Part shown: positions 1-9,151 of the stretch, in pieces
Layout of the letters: each line of letters opens with the position of its first letter
Position numbering within the stretch: the first letter of the stretch is position 1
Assembly (NCBI GenBank): GCA_032718475.1
Contig: JAUCBJ010000035.1
Location: forward strand, 1 to 22,248
Reading direction: 5' to 3'
Source: Nemertoderma westbladi
Lineage: Eukaryota; Xenacoelomorpha; Nemertodermatida; Nemertodermatidae
Length of the DNA: 22,248 nucleotides
Notes under the pieces: model-generated
Database searches by the model: none
What the model saw: only the letters and a program-made list of their open reading frames with translations
Told to the model about the DNA's origin: nothing
Program-made: the position numbers and the translations under genes

Positions 1-627
1 CCATATCGTTGTGAATAGTTTAAGTCATAACTCTGTTTATATAAATAAAGCGCCACGTCCTAAAGGAACTGTTAATATTCCCGAAGGTGAATAATATTGT
101 CAGAGATTATATAATACTGTCAGTCGAATAATACATTAGGCTTACATAGCAATAAAATTAAACCGTCGAACCCAATCTCCCGGGAATATCCAGCGGGTGA
201 ATGATCGCGCACAGATTGGTTTCGACTAGTGTAGTGAATCAAATACTTGTCATAGGCTAAAAAGCGATTTAATATCTAGAAGACATCTTAATTTGGCGGA
301 TTAAACTGCCAAAGGTCTGAAAGCGCGAACAAACTGTTTGTAATCTACCAGTCATCAATCTTCCGCAAGATCAGCAACTGCTCGATTTGTTGACCAAAAA
401 TCTCAATTTAGCTAATTTCATTTGCAATAGCAATATATACTGTACAACTTGGAAAGCCTAGCTAGCATAAATAACAAAAAATAATATCAAAAATACAATT
501 TATTTTTTACGTCTTAACTCAGTGCAACCCCACCCCCCTCTGAATCTTAACGAAATTGAGTGGAATATTAGCATTCGGAAGTGGCAAGTTTTAGCATCGT
601 CTTGAGGCTATTTAATTACTTTTCAAA
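1..627. other. AT-rich intergenic, no gene seen
   Basis: No coding region with recognisable protein similarity. A short imperfect direct repeat (ataatattgtcag, then ataatactgtcag) lies near 92-124. Nothing else resolved. Confidence 0.5.
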
Positions 628-790
628 CGCTTGTAGTTAAGGATTGCAAGCGAAAATAAATATTCTGACGCACCCAGTATGGATGAGGGAGGTAAAACAA
701 TATCTATTTCAAATTTCATGCAATGACATTATGATTTGTAGAATAATAATTGGTGGCCAAGTCACTGAATTAAGACACAATATGCCCAAC
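628..790 (+). repeat. Diverged copy of the palindrome-arm repeat
   Basis: The segment from aacgcttgtagttaaggatt through the 'atttcaaatttcatgcaat' block to 'gtcactgaattaagacaca' matches, in order, the right arm of the large inverted repeat at about 3755-3930. It lacks the long G run found at the same place in the other copies. It is a solitary, older copy of the same dispersed family. The 82-residue reading frame over it is not treated as a gene, because the similarity is to a repeat and not to a protein. Confidence 0.7.
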
Positions 791-1426
791 GAAGTGGAAC
801 TGGCAATTACCAATAATAATGTAAAAATAGCTAGTAAAATAAATTGTTTCAAAATTATAATACTTACTATTTTTTTTGTTATTATTCGTTAAGTATTATT
901 ATAAATATAAAGTTAATGTTAAATAAAAGATCAAGTTACAGGATTATAACTCTAAATATTGTAAAGTTCTGCCCAATATCGTCGAAATGGTCCATTAAGT
1001 AACATTTTAAAAGTTTTCTTCATCATCTGATCAAAATATTCTAGTTGCATTTTCATATTTTTCTTTCACCATTTTAGATTTTATGCTCGTGCAACTTTTT
1101 TATAGATATTAATTCCTTCTCAAAAGTTTATTGACTCGCATTGCTCAAGACTTTATCCCCAATTTTTGGCACTATTGTAATTTTCTTTTGAGTCCAATGA
1201 TATAACAATATAAATTGTATAATATGTATAAATTAAAAAATATAATATTTTAAAATATTTATAAATTGTATAATATTGAGTCCAATATTAAATACTTACT
1301 ATTGAAATGAATCATAAAAAAATGTTCTAGAAGACTTTTATTATAAAATCCTTCAAATATATGAAAAATTATTTTCAAAACGTGTGCCTACTAAATTTAG
1401 TAGGTAGAATGCAGCTTTCACGGTCG
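791..1426. other. AT-rich intergenic with a short direct repeat
   Basis: Very AT-rich. The strings 'gagtccaat' and 'aaattgtataatat' each occur twice between about 1190 and 1300, suggesting a small local duplication. No gene seen. Confidence 0.45.
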
Positions 1427-1476
1427 TATACACCATGTCCCAGAATATAGTGTCGTAATTCAGTGACACGCCTACA

Positions 1477-1489
1477 CCCCCCCCCCCCC
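1477..1489. repeat. C13 homopolymer in left palindrome arm
   Basis: An uninterrupted run of 13 C, at the position matching the G run of the right arm (3876-3898). Confidence 0.95.
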
Positions 1490-1871
1490 TAATTTGTTTA
1501 CAAATCGTAATGAGATTGCATGAAATTTGAAACAGAGATAGTTTCACCTCCCGACCACTGACTGGGTGAGCCAGAATTTTATTTTTGCTTTCAATCTTTA
1601 GCTACAAGCGTTTAAAAAAAGTGTCTCCAGCGATATTACACCTGTTACACCGCATTTGTTCTTCTACCTTATAGCTGTTTGTTGGTGCCAATGGAAAGCT
1701 GGCCCTGCAAGGATTCCAAATATGTAACACAATTTAAATTTCGTTGAAAAATAGCTGAGATATGAGCGTTCAAATGTTGCATGGTTTTGCAACGACGCGA
1801 GGCTATTTTATTCTATTTAATAAATAAACCATATTCTGGAACATTTTTTAAATGTATGAATAGCTACGTAA

Positions 1872-1881
1872 TAGTATGATT

Positions 1882-1884
<3 letters not shown>
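1872..1884 (+). repeat. Target-site duplication, left copy
   Basis: The 13-mer tagtatgattaaa occurs here and again exactly at 3460-3472, bracketing the poly(T)-LINE unit. This is the classic mark of target-primed reverse transcription. Confidence 0.9.
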
Positions 1885-1920
<36 letters not shown>

Positions 1921-3459
1921 CGTAAGAACAATTTCTTTATTTCCATTACAAATAAAATAAACATTAACAAACAAGCAGCATAATGAATTAATTAATGTCA
2001 ACAAATTGTAGGTAATTAATAATTATAGTTGAAACTATTTAATGCAATCCCAGCCTCGGCTACAGCCGCGCTCACGCCGGTCTCCCGCATCGTCTGTCTC
2101 GTTGCCAGCCTAGCCTTCGGCTTCCGTGCGCCCCAGAGGCACATGATGGAGGAATGGAGGAGGGCGAAACTCAACCGAGTCCTGATGAGGGAGAGAGTCT
2201 GCGAGTAGGGAGCATCCCGTTTCGCCGACAGTAGGAGCGCAATGCGTGTGAGGAGCGCGTGGGCTGAACGGCTGGCCCCACCAGTTGTAGCAATTACAAA
2301 AGGCGAGAAGCCGGCGTGCTCGATGTCATTGATTCTCTCCTCGTACTTCCTCCGTTTCTCTCGTTCATGTTTGCTGTAAGCAGCATCCATGGAGCGAGGA
2401 TTGGAGGAGCACAGAGGGTTGAATACCTTGACGTCGATATACACCCGCTCGAAGCGCCCACCCCACAGCCCACTCGCCGCAACGTCCAGACGGGCCTCCG
2501 GGTCTACCGTAGCAGATCTCAGGCGGAAAGACTCGCCCTCGATCGGCTGGAGATGGGGTTCCACCTCAACGTCGTGTGCGACCTCGCTGAGGAGCTCGGC
2601 GAGGAAATCGCGGACCTCATTGTGCCGCAGGATCGGGTAGGCTCCCATAGGGCAGTGAAGGGAGTGGAAGATGGTGAATACAGCACTGCAGGAGCAGTTG
2701 GCGGGCAGCCTCGGGGGCTCCCACCCAAATCGCAGACACAACGCATCCCGGAAAGCGGATTTGTGTAGGGAAAAGTTGTATCTGGAAATGGGTAGGGCCG
2801 AGAGCCATGCTGACGCTCCACGCTCCTTCGCCAGTGTCCGATGGTAGAGGGCGTCTCCGGACAGTTGAGCATCAACCGCCGCACATCGAGTCTTCACAGC
2901 CTCATCCTGCTCCTTGCGGATCTCACGCAGGATGGTCTGCTGTGTTGTACGAGCGGCTGGGTCCGAACACCGTAGGGGCTCGCAGAGTCGCAACGACTTC
3001 TCATAGCTTTCCACCTCATCCTGAGGTTGATTTATAGCTAGCCCCCCATCCCTCACAGGGAGTGCCAGCAGCTGTCGTTCCGAAAGGCCGGGTGGGTATC
3101 TGCCAGTGAGTGTCGGGATGACTGTGCTGGAGAGTGTTTCCTCAACTCGATCCAAGTGACCGACTAACCCGGTGTGGTGCGAGCCAAGAAGTTTACCTTC
3201 GGCTGTAAGCCACGGACCAGGCATCCGTACGCGGGGTGGGGAGCAGTCACTGCGAAATCGTTGAGGTGTTTTAGTTGGCGACAGATGACATCAACTCGCT
3301 TCTCCAGATACCCAGCACAGTAGGATGTGGACCCTATTACGGACCCCAGGACTCGATGACCATCGACCACTTCAACAGGGAGGCCAGAGAAAATCGCGTT
3401 GGCCTCTTCGCGCTTTGAGTTCTTCACAATAAGAAATGCCTTTGTGGGGTAATATCCAT
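1885..3459 (-). mobile_element. 5'-truncated LINE insertion with poly(A) tail
   Basis: The insertion is bounded by identical 13-bp duplications. On its own (minus) strand it starts abruptly inside the reverse-transcriptase reading frame at 3459, runs through the coding region to the stop at 2016, has a short 3' UTR (1921-2015) and ends in 36 A (36 T at 1885-1920 on the plus strand). The pure tail and perfect duplication argue for a fairly recent insertion. It landed in the loop of the surrounding inverted repeat. Confidence 0.9.
2016..3459 (-). pseudogene. LINE ORF C-terminal part: RT thumb region, CCHC knuckle, restriction-like endonuclease
   Basis: The C-terminal part of a non-LTR retrotransposon polyprotein. 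The first segment (3459 to about 3171) has the 'PTKAFLIVKN' and 'GLQPKVNFLARTTPG' blocks that follow the RT palm in this LINE group. A one-base frameshift near 3166-3172 moves the frame, and the rest is open to 2016. Counting from the Met codon at 3222-3224, the block 'LPVRDGGLAI' is at residues 55-64. A CCHC motif lies at C177, C179, H187 and C191. A PD-(D/E)XK-like site follows, with RLD at 245-247 and D264/K266 in 'YIDVKV'. A zinc knuckle followed by a C-terminal nuclease is the arrangement of R2/NeSL-type LINEs. I am confident of the LINE call and less so of the clade. The frameshift and 5' truncation make it non-functional. Confidence 0.85.
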
Positions 3460-3472
3460 TAGTATGATTAAA
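3460..3472 (+). repeat. Target-site duplication, right copy
   Basis: Second copy of tagtatgattaaa, immediately upstream (in LINE orientation) of the truncated 5' end. Confidence 0.9.
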
Positions 3473-3875
3473 GATGTAATGCATTGTTGCCCAGCTACGT
3501 ATTTGAATAAACAAAATATTCCAGATTATGATGTATTTATTAAATAGAATAAAATAGCCTCGCGCCGGTGCAAAACCATGCAACATTTGAACGCTCATAT
3601 CTCAGCTATTTTTCAACGAAATTCAAATTGTGTTACATATTTGTAATCCTTGCGCGGTCAGACTTCTATCAGTCAGTACCAACAAATCACTATAAGGTTT
3701 AAGAATAACTGCGGTGTAACTGGTGTAATATCGCTGGAGACACTTTTTTTAAACGCTTGTAGCTAAAGATTGAAAGCAAAAATAAAAATTCTGGCTCACC
3801 CAGTCAGTGGTCGGGAGGTGAAACTATCTCTGTTTCAAATTTCATGCAATCTCATTACGATTTGTAAAAAAATTA

Positions 3876-3898
3876 GGGGGGGAGGGGGGGGGGGGGGG
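3876..3898. repeat. G-run (G7-A-G15) in right palindrome arm
   Basis: A nearly pure G tract at the same place as the C13 of the left arm. It is longer here, so the tract length changes independently in the two arms. Confidence 0.95.
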
Positions 3899-3980
3899 CG
3901 TCACTGAATTACGACACTATATTCTGGGACATGGTGTATATATGTATATAGTAGGTCATGGATAGTAGTTCAACAATGTT

Positions 3981-4550
3981 TCTTACTGCCGGCCTGGCCA
4001 GATTTTTCAATTTATGAGCTATTTCGATACAACAAGCCGTTAACGTCTATTTCTCAATATTTAGCCTCCATCGGCTTTATTTTTCGTCTTTGGAATGAAA
4101 TCTAGATTTCATTAGAATCGCCTTAATCTGCATTAATCAGAAAACCGTTTTAAATTTCACCAATAACTTCCGGAGATGTTATCAAAATCCAAAGGTATAC
4201 ATTTTGACACGTAAATCGATATAATTCGAACGTTTGTTACGCTCAGCTAAACACTAAACAACTCGCTTTTAAACGCCCAGCGAAATAATAATTAATATTC
4301 TAGAATAAAGGCAAAAACACATTAGAATTATAGCGATTTACGTCTCAACATTTTGCACATTAGTATTTTGATATATCTTTGCAATTTTTAGGTTAAATTT
4401 AAAACGGTTTTCTGATTCGGAATCTGCAGATGGAGGTTCTAATGATATCCAGATTACATTCCAAAGACGAAAAATAAAGTCTACAGATGTGGTTAAACAT
4501 TGCTAAATATACATAACTGAAAAATTGAAAAATCGGTCAGCAGTGAGAAA
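3981..4550. mobile_element. Fold-back element with ~170-bp inverted arms
   Basis: The left arm (about 3981-4157) and right arm (about 4395-4550) are inverted copies. The innermost 23 bp (4135-4157 against 4395-4417, core 'aaaaccgttttaaattt') are perfect. 'tttatttttcgtctttggaatg' occurs in the left arm, and its complement lies in the right. The 237-bp spacer carries no coding signal. A non-autonomous DNA transposon or fold-back remnant is likely; its superfamily is unknown. Confidence 0.7.
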
Positions 4551-4643
4551 AGGTGTCCATCTATCATCATACTAAATTTCATAGCATTTTATTGAAATTT
4601 GAAAGGAACTGACAGTTCACCCCTTTTTTATAATTTATTACGA

Positions 4644-4665
4644 GTCACAGTATGTACATTTGCAT
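4644..4665 (+). repeat. Direct repeat flanking LINE fragment (left)
   Basis: gtcacagtatgtacatttgc differs at two positions from the copy at 6273-6294. The similarity extends upstream through a T-rich stretch and 'aattta', about 40 bp in all. Confidence 0.7.
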
Positions 4666-6200
4666 TTTTTCGCCAAAATTGGAAGCAGTGACACTGGTCT
4701 GTACCTGTAGTTCCCACGTTCCAGTTTAGCATCTTTTTTGTAACTTAGGGATTGTCTTTGCTAATTTGAATGCAGATGGATATGTTGATGTTGCGATATA
4801 AGTATTGAGTAGGTGTGTTAGTGGTTCAGCGATTTCCATGGCCATGTCTTTTATGTAACATGGTGGTAAATCATCTATGCCATTCTTTAAAACTTTAGTT
4901 ATAGTTGATACATCTATCTTTTGTAACGTAAAGCTGTTTCTATTAAGTTTTGAATTCTATTAAATTTGTTGTTGTAGAATCTTTCAATTGCATCAATGTT
5001 ATATATCCCTGTGGCAGGCGGTAGTTTGTTGACTAGCACCGCGGCAATGGTTGTGAAGAAGGCATTGAATTCCACGGCAATAGCGGCTGGCTCGGTGATA
5101 ATAGTTCCATCAGCTGATCTAAGACATTTGATTGCAGCAGACTCTGTTCTTTTCGTGGGAGCCCCAAGTAGTTTTAGTTCTTTCCACAGCTTTTTCGGAT
5201 CATTCCGATATAGCGTCAGTTTATTTTTTATGTATTGCGATTTAGCAGTTGTAATTACAGACTTATTTGCATTCATAAGATCCTTATAATATTGCTCATT
5301 AGCAAGTGTGCGGTTCTTATGGAAATTATGTAAGGCATTGTTTTTCTTGGCTATACTACAGTATATCCGAATTTATCCATGGCTGTGAGTCAGAGCGAAT
5401 TCTGACAGGTCGTTTGGGTGCACTCTCATTTAATGATTTAGCTAGTTCCTTGGTTAGCCCTGCTGCATGTTTTTCTACATCAGATTCATTCGCTAGGTCG
5501 ATAATGAGATTGTTAGTTTGGAGTTTATTACCAACGCTTTCCTTTTAAATGAGCGACAGAGGCGGTACGTGTGGTCTTGTTTTTTTTTTTAACTTTGACT
5601 GCTTGCGGGAAATGAAAACCATATAATGATCACTTAAGCCAGATCGCATGACTCCAGAATTAGATATAAATTGTCTACTTAAGACAAATGTATGATATAG
5701 AGTGGATGATGTTGTTGAAGTGACTCTAGTCGGTTGTTTGATGACTTGTTCTAGCCTCATGGAGTTGCAGAAACTGTTAAGATAGTGTATCGTTGAGATG
5801 TTCTTGGATTGATGTCCATGTCCATTAGCATTTGTTGAGTCTGAGTTTGTGTCCCCTAACAGGTCTACTTTCTTGTATCTGGGGAGATTTCCCAGATAAT
5901 CTCCAATTATGGTGAAGAATGGAGTTTGCCTAATTTGCATTGGGATTTTACTGTATAATGATCCAATGAAGATAGGGCTTGTATGTGGGAGATGTATTTC
6001 ACAGACAACTATTTCCAATTGTTCAGCATTCAAGTTTGTATTTTGTAACGTGGCACCCGGAGTAGTTTAGCTTTTTGGAAATATAGATGGCTACACCACC
6101 ACCAATACGATTACGGTCATTCCTTTCAATAAGGTCAGATGGAGTTCAATTCAAGGTTCGATGACCCCTAATCCATATGGCTACTACTGTACAATGCAGC
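4666..6200 (-). pseudogene. Decayed CR1/L2-like LINE: AP endonuclease, linker, start of RT
   Basis: The fragment reads on the minus strand from about 6200 down. First comes an AP-endonuclease portion with 'RIGGGVAIYISKKL' (about 6110-6070), then 'LLGDTNSD' (the GDxN motif) and 'SGLSDHYMVF' (the SDH motif) before a stop at 5545. The linker continues with 'PWINSDI' near 5380 and, after a frame change, 'YIKNKLTLYRNDPKKLWKEL' (about 5230-5170). The RT begins with 'KNGIDDLPPCYIKD' (about 4890-4850) and breaks after 'RPVSLLPILA' (about 4680). Several stops and frameshifts are present, and the RT catalytic YADD region is missing. Domain order and motifs match CR1/L2/jockey-type LINEs; the exact clade is uncertain. 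It is clearly inactive. Confidence 0.85.
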
Positions 6201-6272
6201 AATGTATTAATTAATTGTGTTTGACATTGTGCTGTGGTGCGGGCCGTTAACAATTTTTTTAATTTATAGCTT

Positions 6273-6294
6273 GTCACAGTGTGTGCATTTGCAT
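6273..6294 (+). repeat. Direct repeat flanking LINE fragment (right), with tandem ATTTGCAT
   Basis: gtcacagtgtgtgcatttgc matches 4644-4665 with two changes. It runs into overlapping ATTTGCAT octamers (tgcatttgcatttgcatttg), which look like POU-factor octamer sites but may simply be a short tandem repeat. Confidence 0.65.
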
Positions 6295-6469
6295 TTGCAT
6301 TTGCTGTAGGCATATTAAGTAGGACTAAAACTGCTAACTGTACAGTAATTGTATTTAACTTTAATCTGAAAGTCAGAAAGTAGGCTACTGAAGCAAGCCG
6401 CGAGGCCTATAACGTTTTACTAATAAAACCGCAGTGTTTTCGTGGACCAACCAGATCGGTGTGCGGACA

Positions 6470-6719
6470 CTCCCCCCCCCCCCCCCCGGACACTTACTCC
6501 CCGGACAGTTTCCCCCCGGACAGTTCCCCCCCGTTCAAGTAGGACACTTCTCCCCCCGGACACTCCCCCCCCGGACACTTCCCCCCCAGACACTTCCCCC
6601 CCGGACACTTCCCCCCCGGACAGTTCCCCCCGCTCAAGTAGGACACTTCCCCCCCGGACACCTCCCCCCCGGACACTTCCCCCCCAGACACTCCCCCCCC
6701 CCGGACACTTCCCCCCCGA
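6470..6719. repeat. C-rich minisatellite (14-16-bp units, 99-bp higher-order period)
   Basis: Units of the type cccccccggacactt repeat about 15 times, with variants such as 'ggacagtt' and 'agacactt'. A marked variant containing 'tcaagtaggacacttc' occurs at 6535 and again at 6634, giving a 99-bp higher-order period. A C16 run opens the array (6472-6487). The minus strand is a long series of G6-G8 runs, so G-quadruplex formation is likely. The Pro/Arg/Thr and Gly/Ser/Val reading frames across it are artefacts of the repeat. Confidence 0.9.
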
Positions 6720-7292
6720 CTGTTCTTAACTTCGCACATTCGTATTTTGAATTTTGTAAGGTAAACGGACCGCTCGTATCCACACAAGTTGTATCCAATT
6801 TTCCTTTCGTAGCTCAGAAAGTGATCTTTTGCATCCGAATTTACATTTTATATCCAAGTTTTATTTATGGGTTTTATCAGTATTGTTTGCTAATCTTTAT
6901 ACAATTAATTAGATGACCTATAAATTCCATCCCCCGAATGATATACTGTTTTTTTACTATAGAATAGAGGTTCCTAATAATGCACATTCCATGGCTACAT
7001 TTTATACGCAAGCAATAAATTTCATAAACGGAAATTGGCATAGCTTATCAACATAGGCCTACTCCGCTAGAAATATAGCCTACCATAAAAGCCATATGGG
7101 TTAGAATTAATCGATTTGGTATATTAGTACAGGATAAATGATATTGTAGTTATGATATTATTTACATTATATATTATTCTAACTAAATCCATAATAATAA
7201 TTAATAATTGTTAACATTTTTGGTTGTTGAATGTTGAGGTATTTATAAATAACTTTCTACATACAGAACCTTTCTATGACGTGGTTACTTTC
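6720..7292. other. AT-rich intergenic, nothing recognised
   Basis: No protein motif, RNA gene or structured repeat recognised. Confidence 0.4.
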
Positions 7293-7490
7293 CTACAGTA
7301 GTTCATCACTGTTCTTAATAAGTCCAGTGCTCTTTGGTAGGCGTTTGAGGAAAGTCATTGGCTGTCCACCACGCCTATTCTCACCAGCAGCAGGCCGCCA
7401 CAACAAGGTTGTGTAGAGGTTCGTCATCCTGCCGGCGGAAACAACGCCCCTGAAACGGCACCGTCTCTGCAGGGTGCTGCTGGTGTGACG
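7293..7490 (-). pseudogene. LINE ORF2 C-terminal tail fragment
   Basis: On the minus strand this reads '..RRCRFRGVVSAGRMTN..LLWRPAAGENRRGGQPMTFLKRL..'. The pattern 'RR-x-RF-x-GH ... LLW-P-x-G-x-R-x-GGQ/GRP' followed by a Thr-Gly-Leu step is the usual C-terminal tail of LINE ORF2 proteins downstream of the RT. The Gly-His of the motif is degraded. It is probably the far end of the LINE whose RT lies at 8350-9055, separated from it by about 650 bp of unrelated sequence. Upstream residues of the same open frame (to 7748) look unrelated. Confidence 0.5.
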
Positions 7491-8007
7491 GGATCGAGTT
7501 CTGAGATCCCGACCGGGTAAGGTTGTACGCGTCACTTGGTTGCTGGGCTGCTGGGCTGATATCTTGGGCCGAAGGCCGTTTGGGAAAAATAACAGAGTTT
7601 GTTTCTCCGTGTTAATAACCTCAGAAATAATAGCACAGTCAGATGTATACAGGTATAGTAACAATAATCCGTATAGCATAAATGACGACAGCAGCACATA
7701 TGAAATGACGGTCAAAACTATGCCGGTCTGCAACTGTGTGATAATCAACTGGCCGGTAAATCAGTAACTAGAGTAAATATATGATTGATACATATTGGTT
7801 TCACCTCTATGCTACTGTGGCCTTTGGTACCCAATGGATGCCCTCCTGTCCTTCCCCATGTGCTTCCCTGCCCGCTATTGGCTTATATACTAATTGTCAC
7901 TTCGCCACTCCCTGTAGGTGTTACTCCCTGCTGCTAGTCTCACTAGCCGGTTTGTCCCACTGAGGTGGTTAGACCTCTCACCTCTCTCTGTGGCTTAGGG
8001 CGTGTAT

Positions 8008-8022
8008 CCCCCCCCCCCCCCC
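8008..8022. repeat. C15 homopolymer
   Basis: An uninterrupted run of 15 C. Confidence 0.95.
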
Positions 8023-8023
8023 A

Positions 8024-8069
8024 GTTGGTTATGAGGCGAGATTATTATTGGTAATCTCGCATCGCCAAC
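8024..8069. repeat. Hairpin next to C15
   Basis: gcgagatta (8036-8044) pairs with taatctcgc (8052-8060) over a 7-nt loop, and gttgg (8024-8028) pairs with ccaac (8065-8069). No function assigned. Confidence 0.6.
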
Positions 8070-8139
8070 TATATCGGTAAAATGCCACTGGTCCCATTTT
8101 GGGTGGGCAATGTAGGGAATTGAATCCGCTTACAGCTGG

Positions 8140-8280
8140 CTCTTGGTATTGAGTTGTTGCCATAGTTGTATTATACCTCATTGCATAGGTGTGCCTCATA
8201 GGCAATGTTGTGCACCATGCGCAGAATCCTGTTATGTACCATCCAGAGACAGGGTATCTTCAGCTGTTAGATCCAAGCAT
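8140..8280 (-). pseudogene. LINE post-RT segment
   Basis: The minus-strand reading includes 'NRILRMVHNIAYEAHLCNEV', then a stop, then 'IPRASCKRIQF'. It resembles the 'YTRLLR..N..W..H.TN..LYG..P' block that lies between the RT and the C-terminal tail in one group of LINEs. It is highly degraded and supported mainly by its position between the RT at 8350-9055 and the tail at 7293-7490. Confidence 0.45.
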
Positions 8281-8349
8281 GCTCCAACAGGCCCCACTGC
8301 TGCACGGGAAAGGTATACCTTAAAAGATAATTAGGTATCACAGCTCTTC

Positions 8350-9055
8350 CACATTCAGTTGGATGGCGGTCCAGGCTTCCCTTTGCGAATTCGACGATCT
8401 TCACCAGACCTCCGAAAGAAAAACACTGGATGCAACCTTCTCTTAGTAACAGCTTCGGGGCTCCATCCAATGTTTCTGACAGGTTCATCATCGGTTAGAT
8501 CTTTGGCTGTGAACCTACGACTGCGGCAATCTTATGGTGGAGATATTTCTTCCACATCAGCGTTATGAATACGAATATGGAGTAGTCCACCTCAGTAATG
8601 AAGATAAAGGGGGATAATATGTCTCCTTGAAGGACATCCCAGAGAACCTCGAATGGTCCGTGTCTCCATTAGTGGATACGAAGGTTGTGGAACCGTTAAA
8701 CTGACCTGACTGCATTAATGATCTCATTGGCAATCCCATATGCCCGAATAATTTGCAACATGCGTGGGCGTGTAACAGGCCATGAAGAAATCCACAAATA
8801 TGACAGACCAATATCTGTGTTTTTTGCAGACAGTTCAATAATCCTTCTAACTGCCGGAATGGACTCAAACATACTTCCAGCTTTTCGAAACCCTTTCTGA
8901 TTCTCACGTAAGAGTCTTTCATCAGGATAACCCTGAGGCGATCCAGCATAATTCGGTTGAATAATATTTTCATGACCCAAAATAAGAGAGAATGCCCTTT
9001 TCTCCGAAACGGGCATCAGCCGATTAGTCTTCAGTTCTTGTGTGCACCACAAGAA
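8350..9055 (-). pseudogene. Decayed LINE reverse transcriptase
   Basis: RT motifs are spread over all three minus-strand frames. 'KILFNRIMLDRL' and, in another frame, 'LLRENQKGFRKAGSMFESI' then 'VRRIIELS' match the N-terminal RT blocks (ILxNRI, LRxxQxGFRxxRS, LRRIIE). 'IIRAYGIANEIINAV' matches the 'LRxYGIPxKIVxxI' block. The third frame gives 'FEVLWDVLQGDILSPFIFI', the GVLQGD-LSP-FIF motif, near 8650-8590. The A-motif (DFxKAFD) and the YADD box are not intact. At least three frameshifts mark it as old and inactive. It follows the same family type as the downstream fragments at 8140-8280 and 7293-7490. Confidence 0.8.
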
Positions 9056-9076
9056 CTGAAGACTAATCGGCTGATG
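9014..9076. repeat. Perfect 29-bp inverted repeat, 5-nt loop
   Basis: 9014-9042 is the exact reverse complement of 9048-9076, with loop tgcac. It sits at the upstream (5') edge of the decayed LINE RT fragment, so one arm is LINE-like sequence and the other a snap-back copy of it. Confidence 0.95.
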
Positions 9077-9137
9077 TTAGTGCGTTACATTTCAACTAGA
9101 ATAGGGTGGACTAGTAGAAGGCATTCTCTGATCTTAA

Positions 9138-9151
9138 GGGGGGGGGGGGGG
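9138..9151. repeat. G14 homopolymer
   Basis: An uninterrupted run of 14 G. Confidence 0.95.

Larger units (their letters stand above)
1427..3940. mobile_element. Large inverted-repeat (MITE-like) element interrupted by a LINE
   Basis: The left arm (about 1427-1862) is repeated in inverse orientation as the right arm (about 3495-3940). Both ends read tatacaccatgtcccagaat when read inward. Blocks shared by the arms include the C/G run, the 'ctcccgaccactgactgggt' block, 'gtgtctccagcgatatta' and 'atgagcgttcaaatgttgca'. Without the LINE at 1885-3459 the arms would be separated by only about 40 bp, so the ancestral element was a near-palindrome of about 930 bp. The ends abut TA-rich sequence, compatible with a TA target site as in Tc1/mariner-derived MITEs. 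That assignment is inference; no transposase is present. Confidence 0.75.
7491..8139. other. Unassigned insertion-like sequence inside the LINE remains
   Basis: This interval separates two parts of what seems to be one LINE. I see no coding signal or clear terminal repeats. It holds the C15 run at 8008-8022 and a hairpin at 8024-8069. Confidence 0.4.

Noticed and set aside
2170-2205. CTGATGAG string as a further hammerhead core
   Set aside because: It is inside LINE coding sequence and no GAAA box or stem II follows.
2316-2768. 150-codon plus-strand frame opposite the LINE ORF
   Set aside because: It lies antisense to a clear LINE protein and has no motif of its own.
6434-6916. Proline/Arg/Thr-rich and antisense Gly/Ser/Val-rich frames over the minisatellite
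   Set aside because: They are translations of a 14-16-bp repeat whose unit keeps frames open; no start context, domain or conserved non-repeat part.
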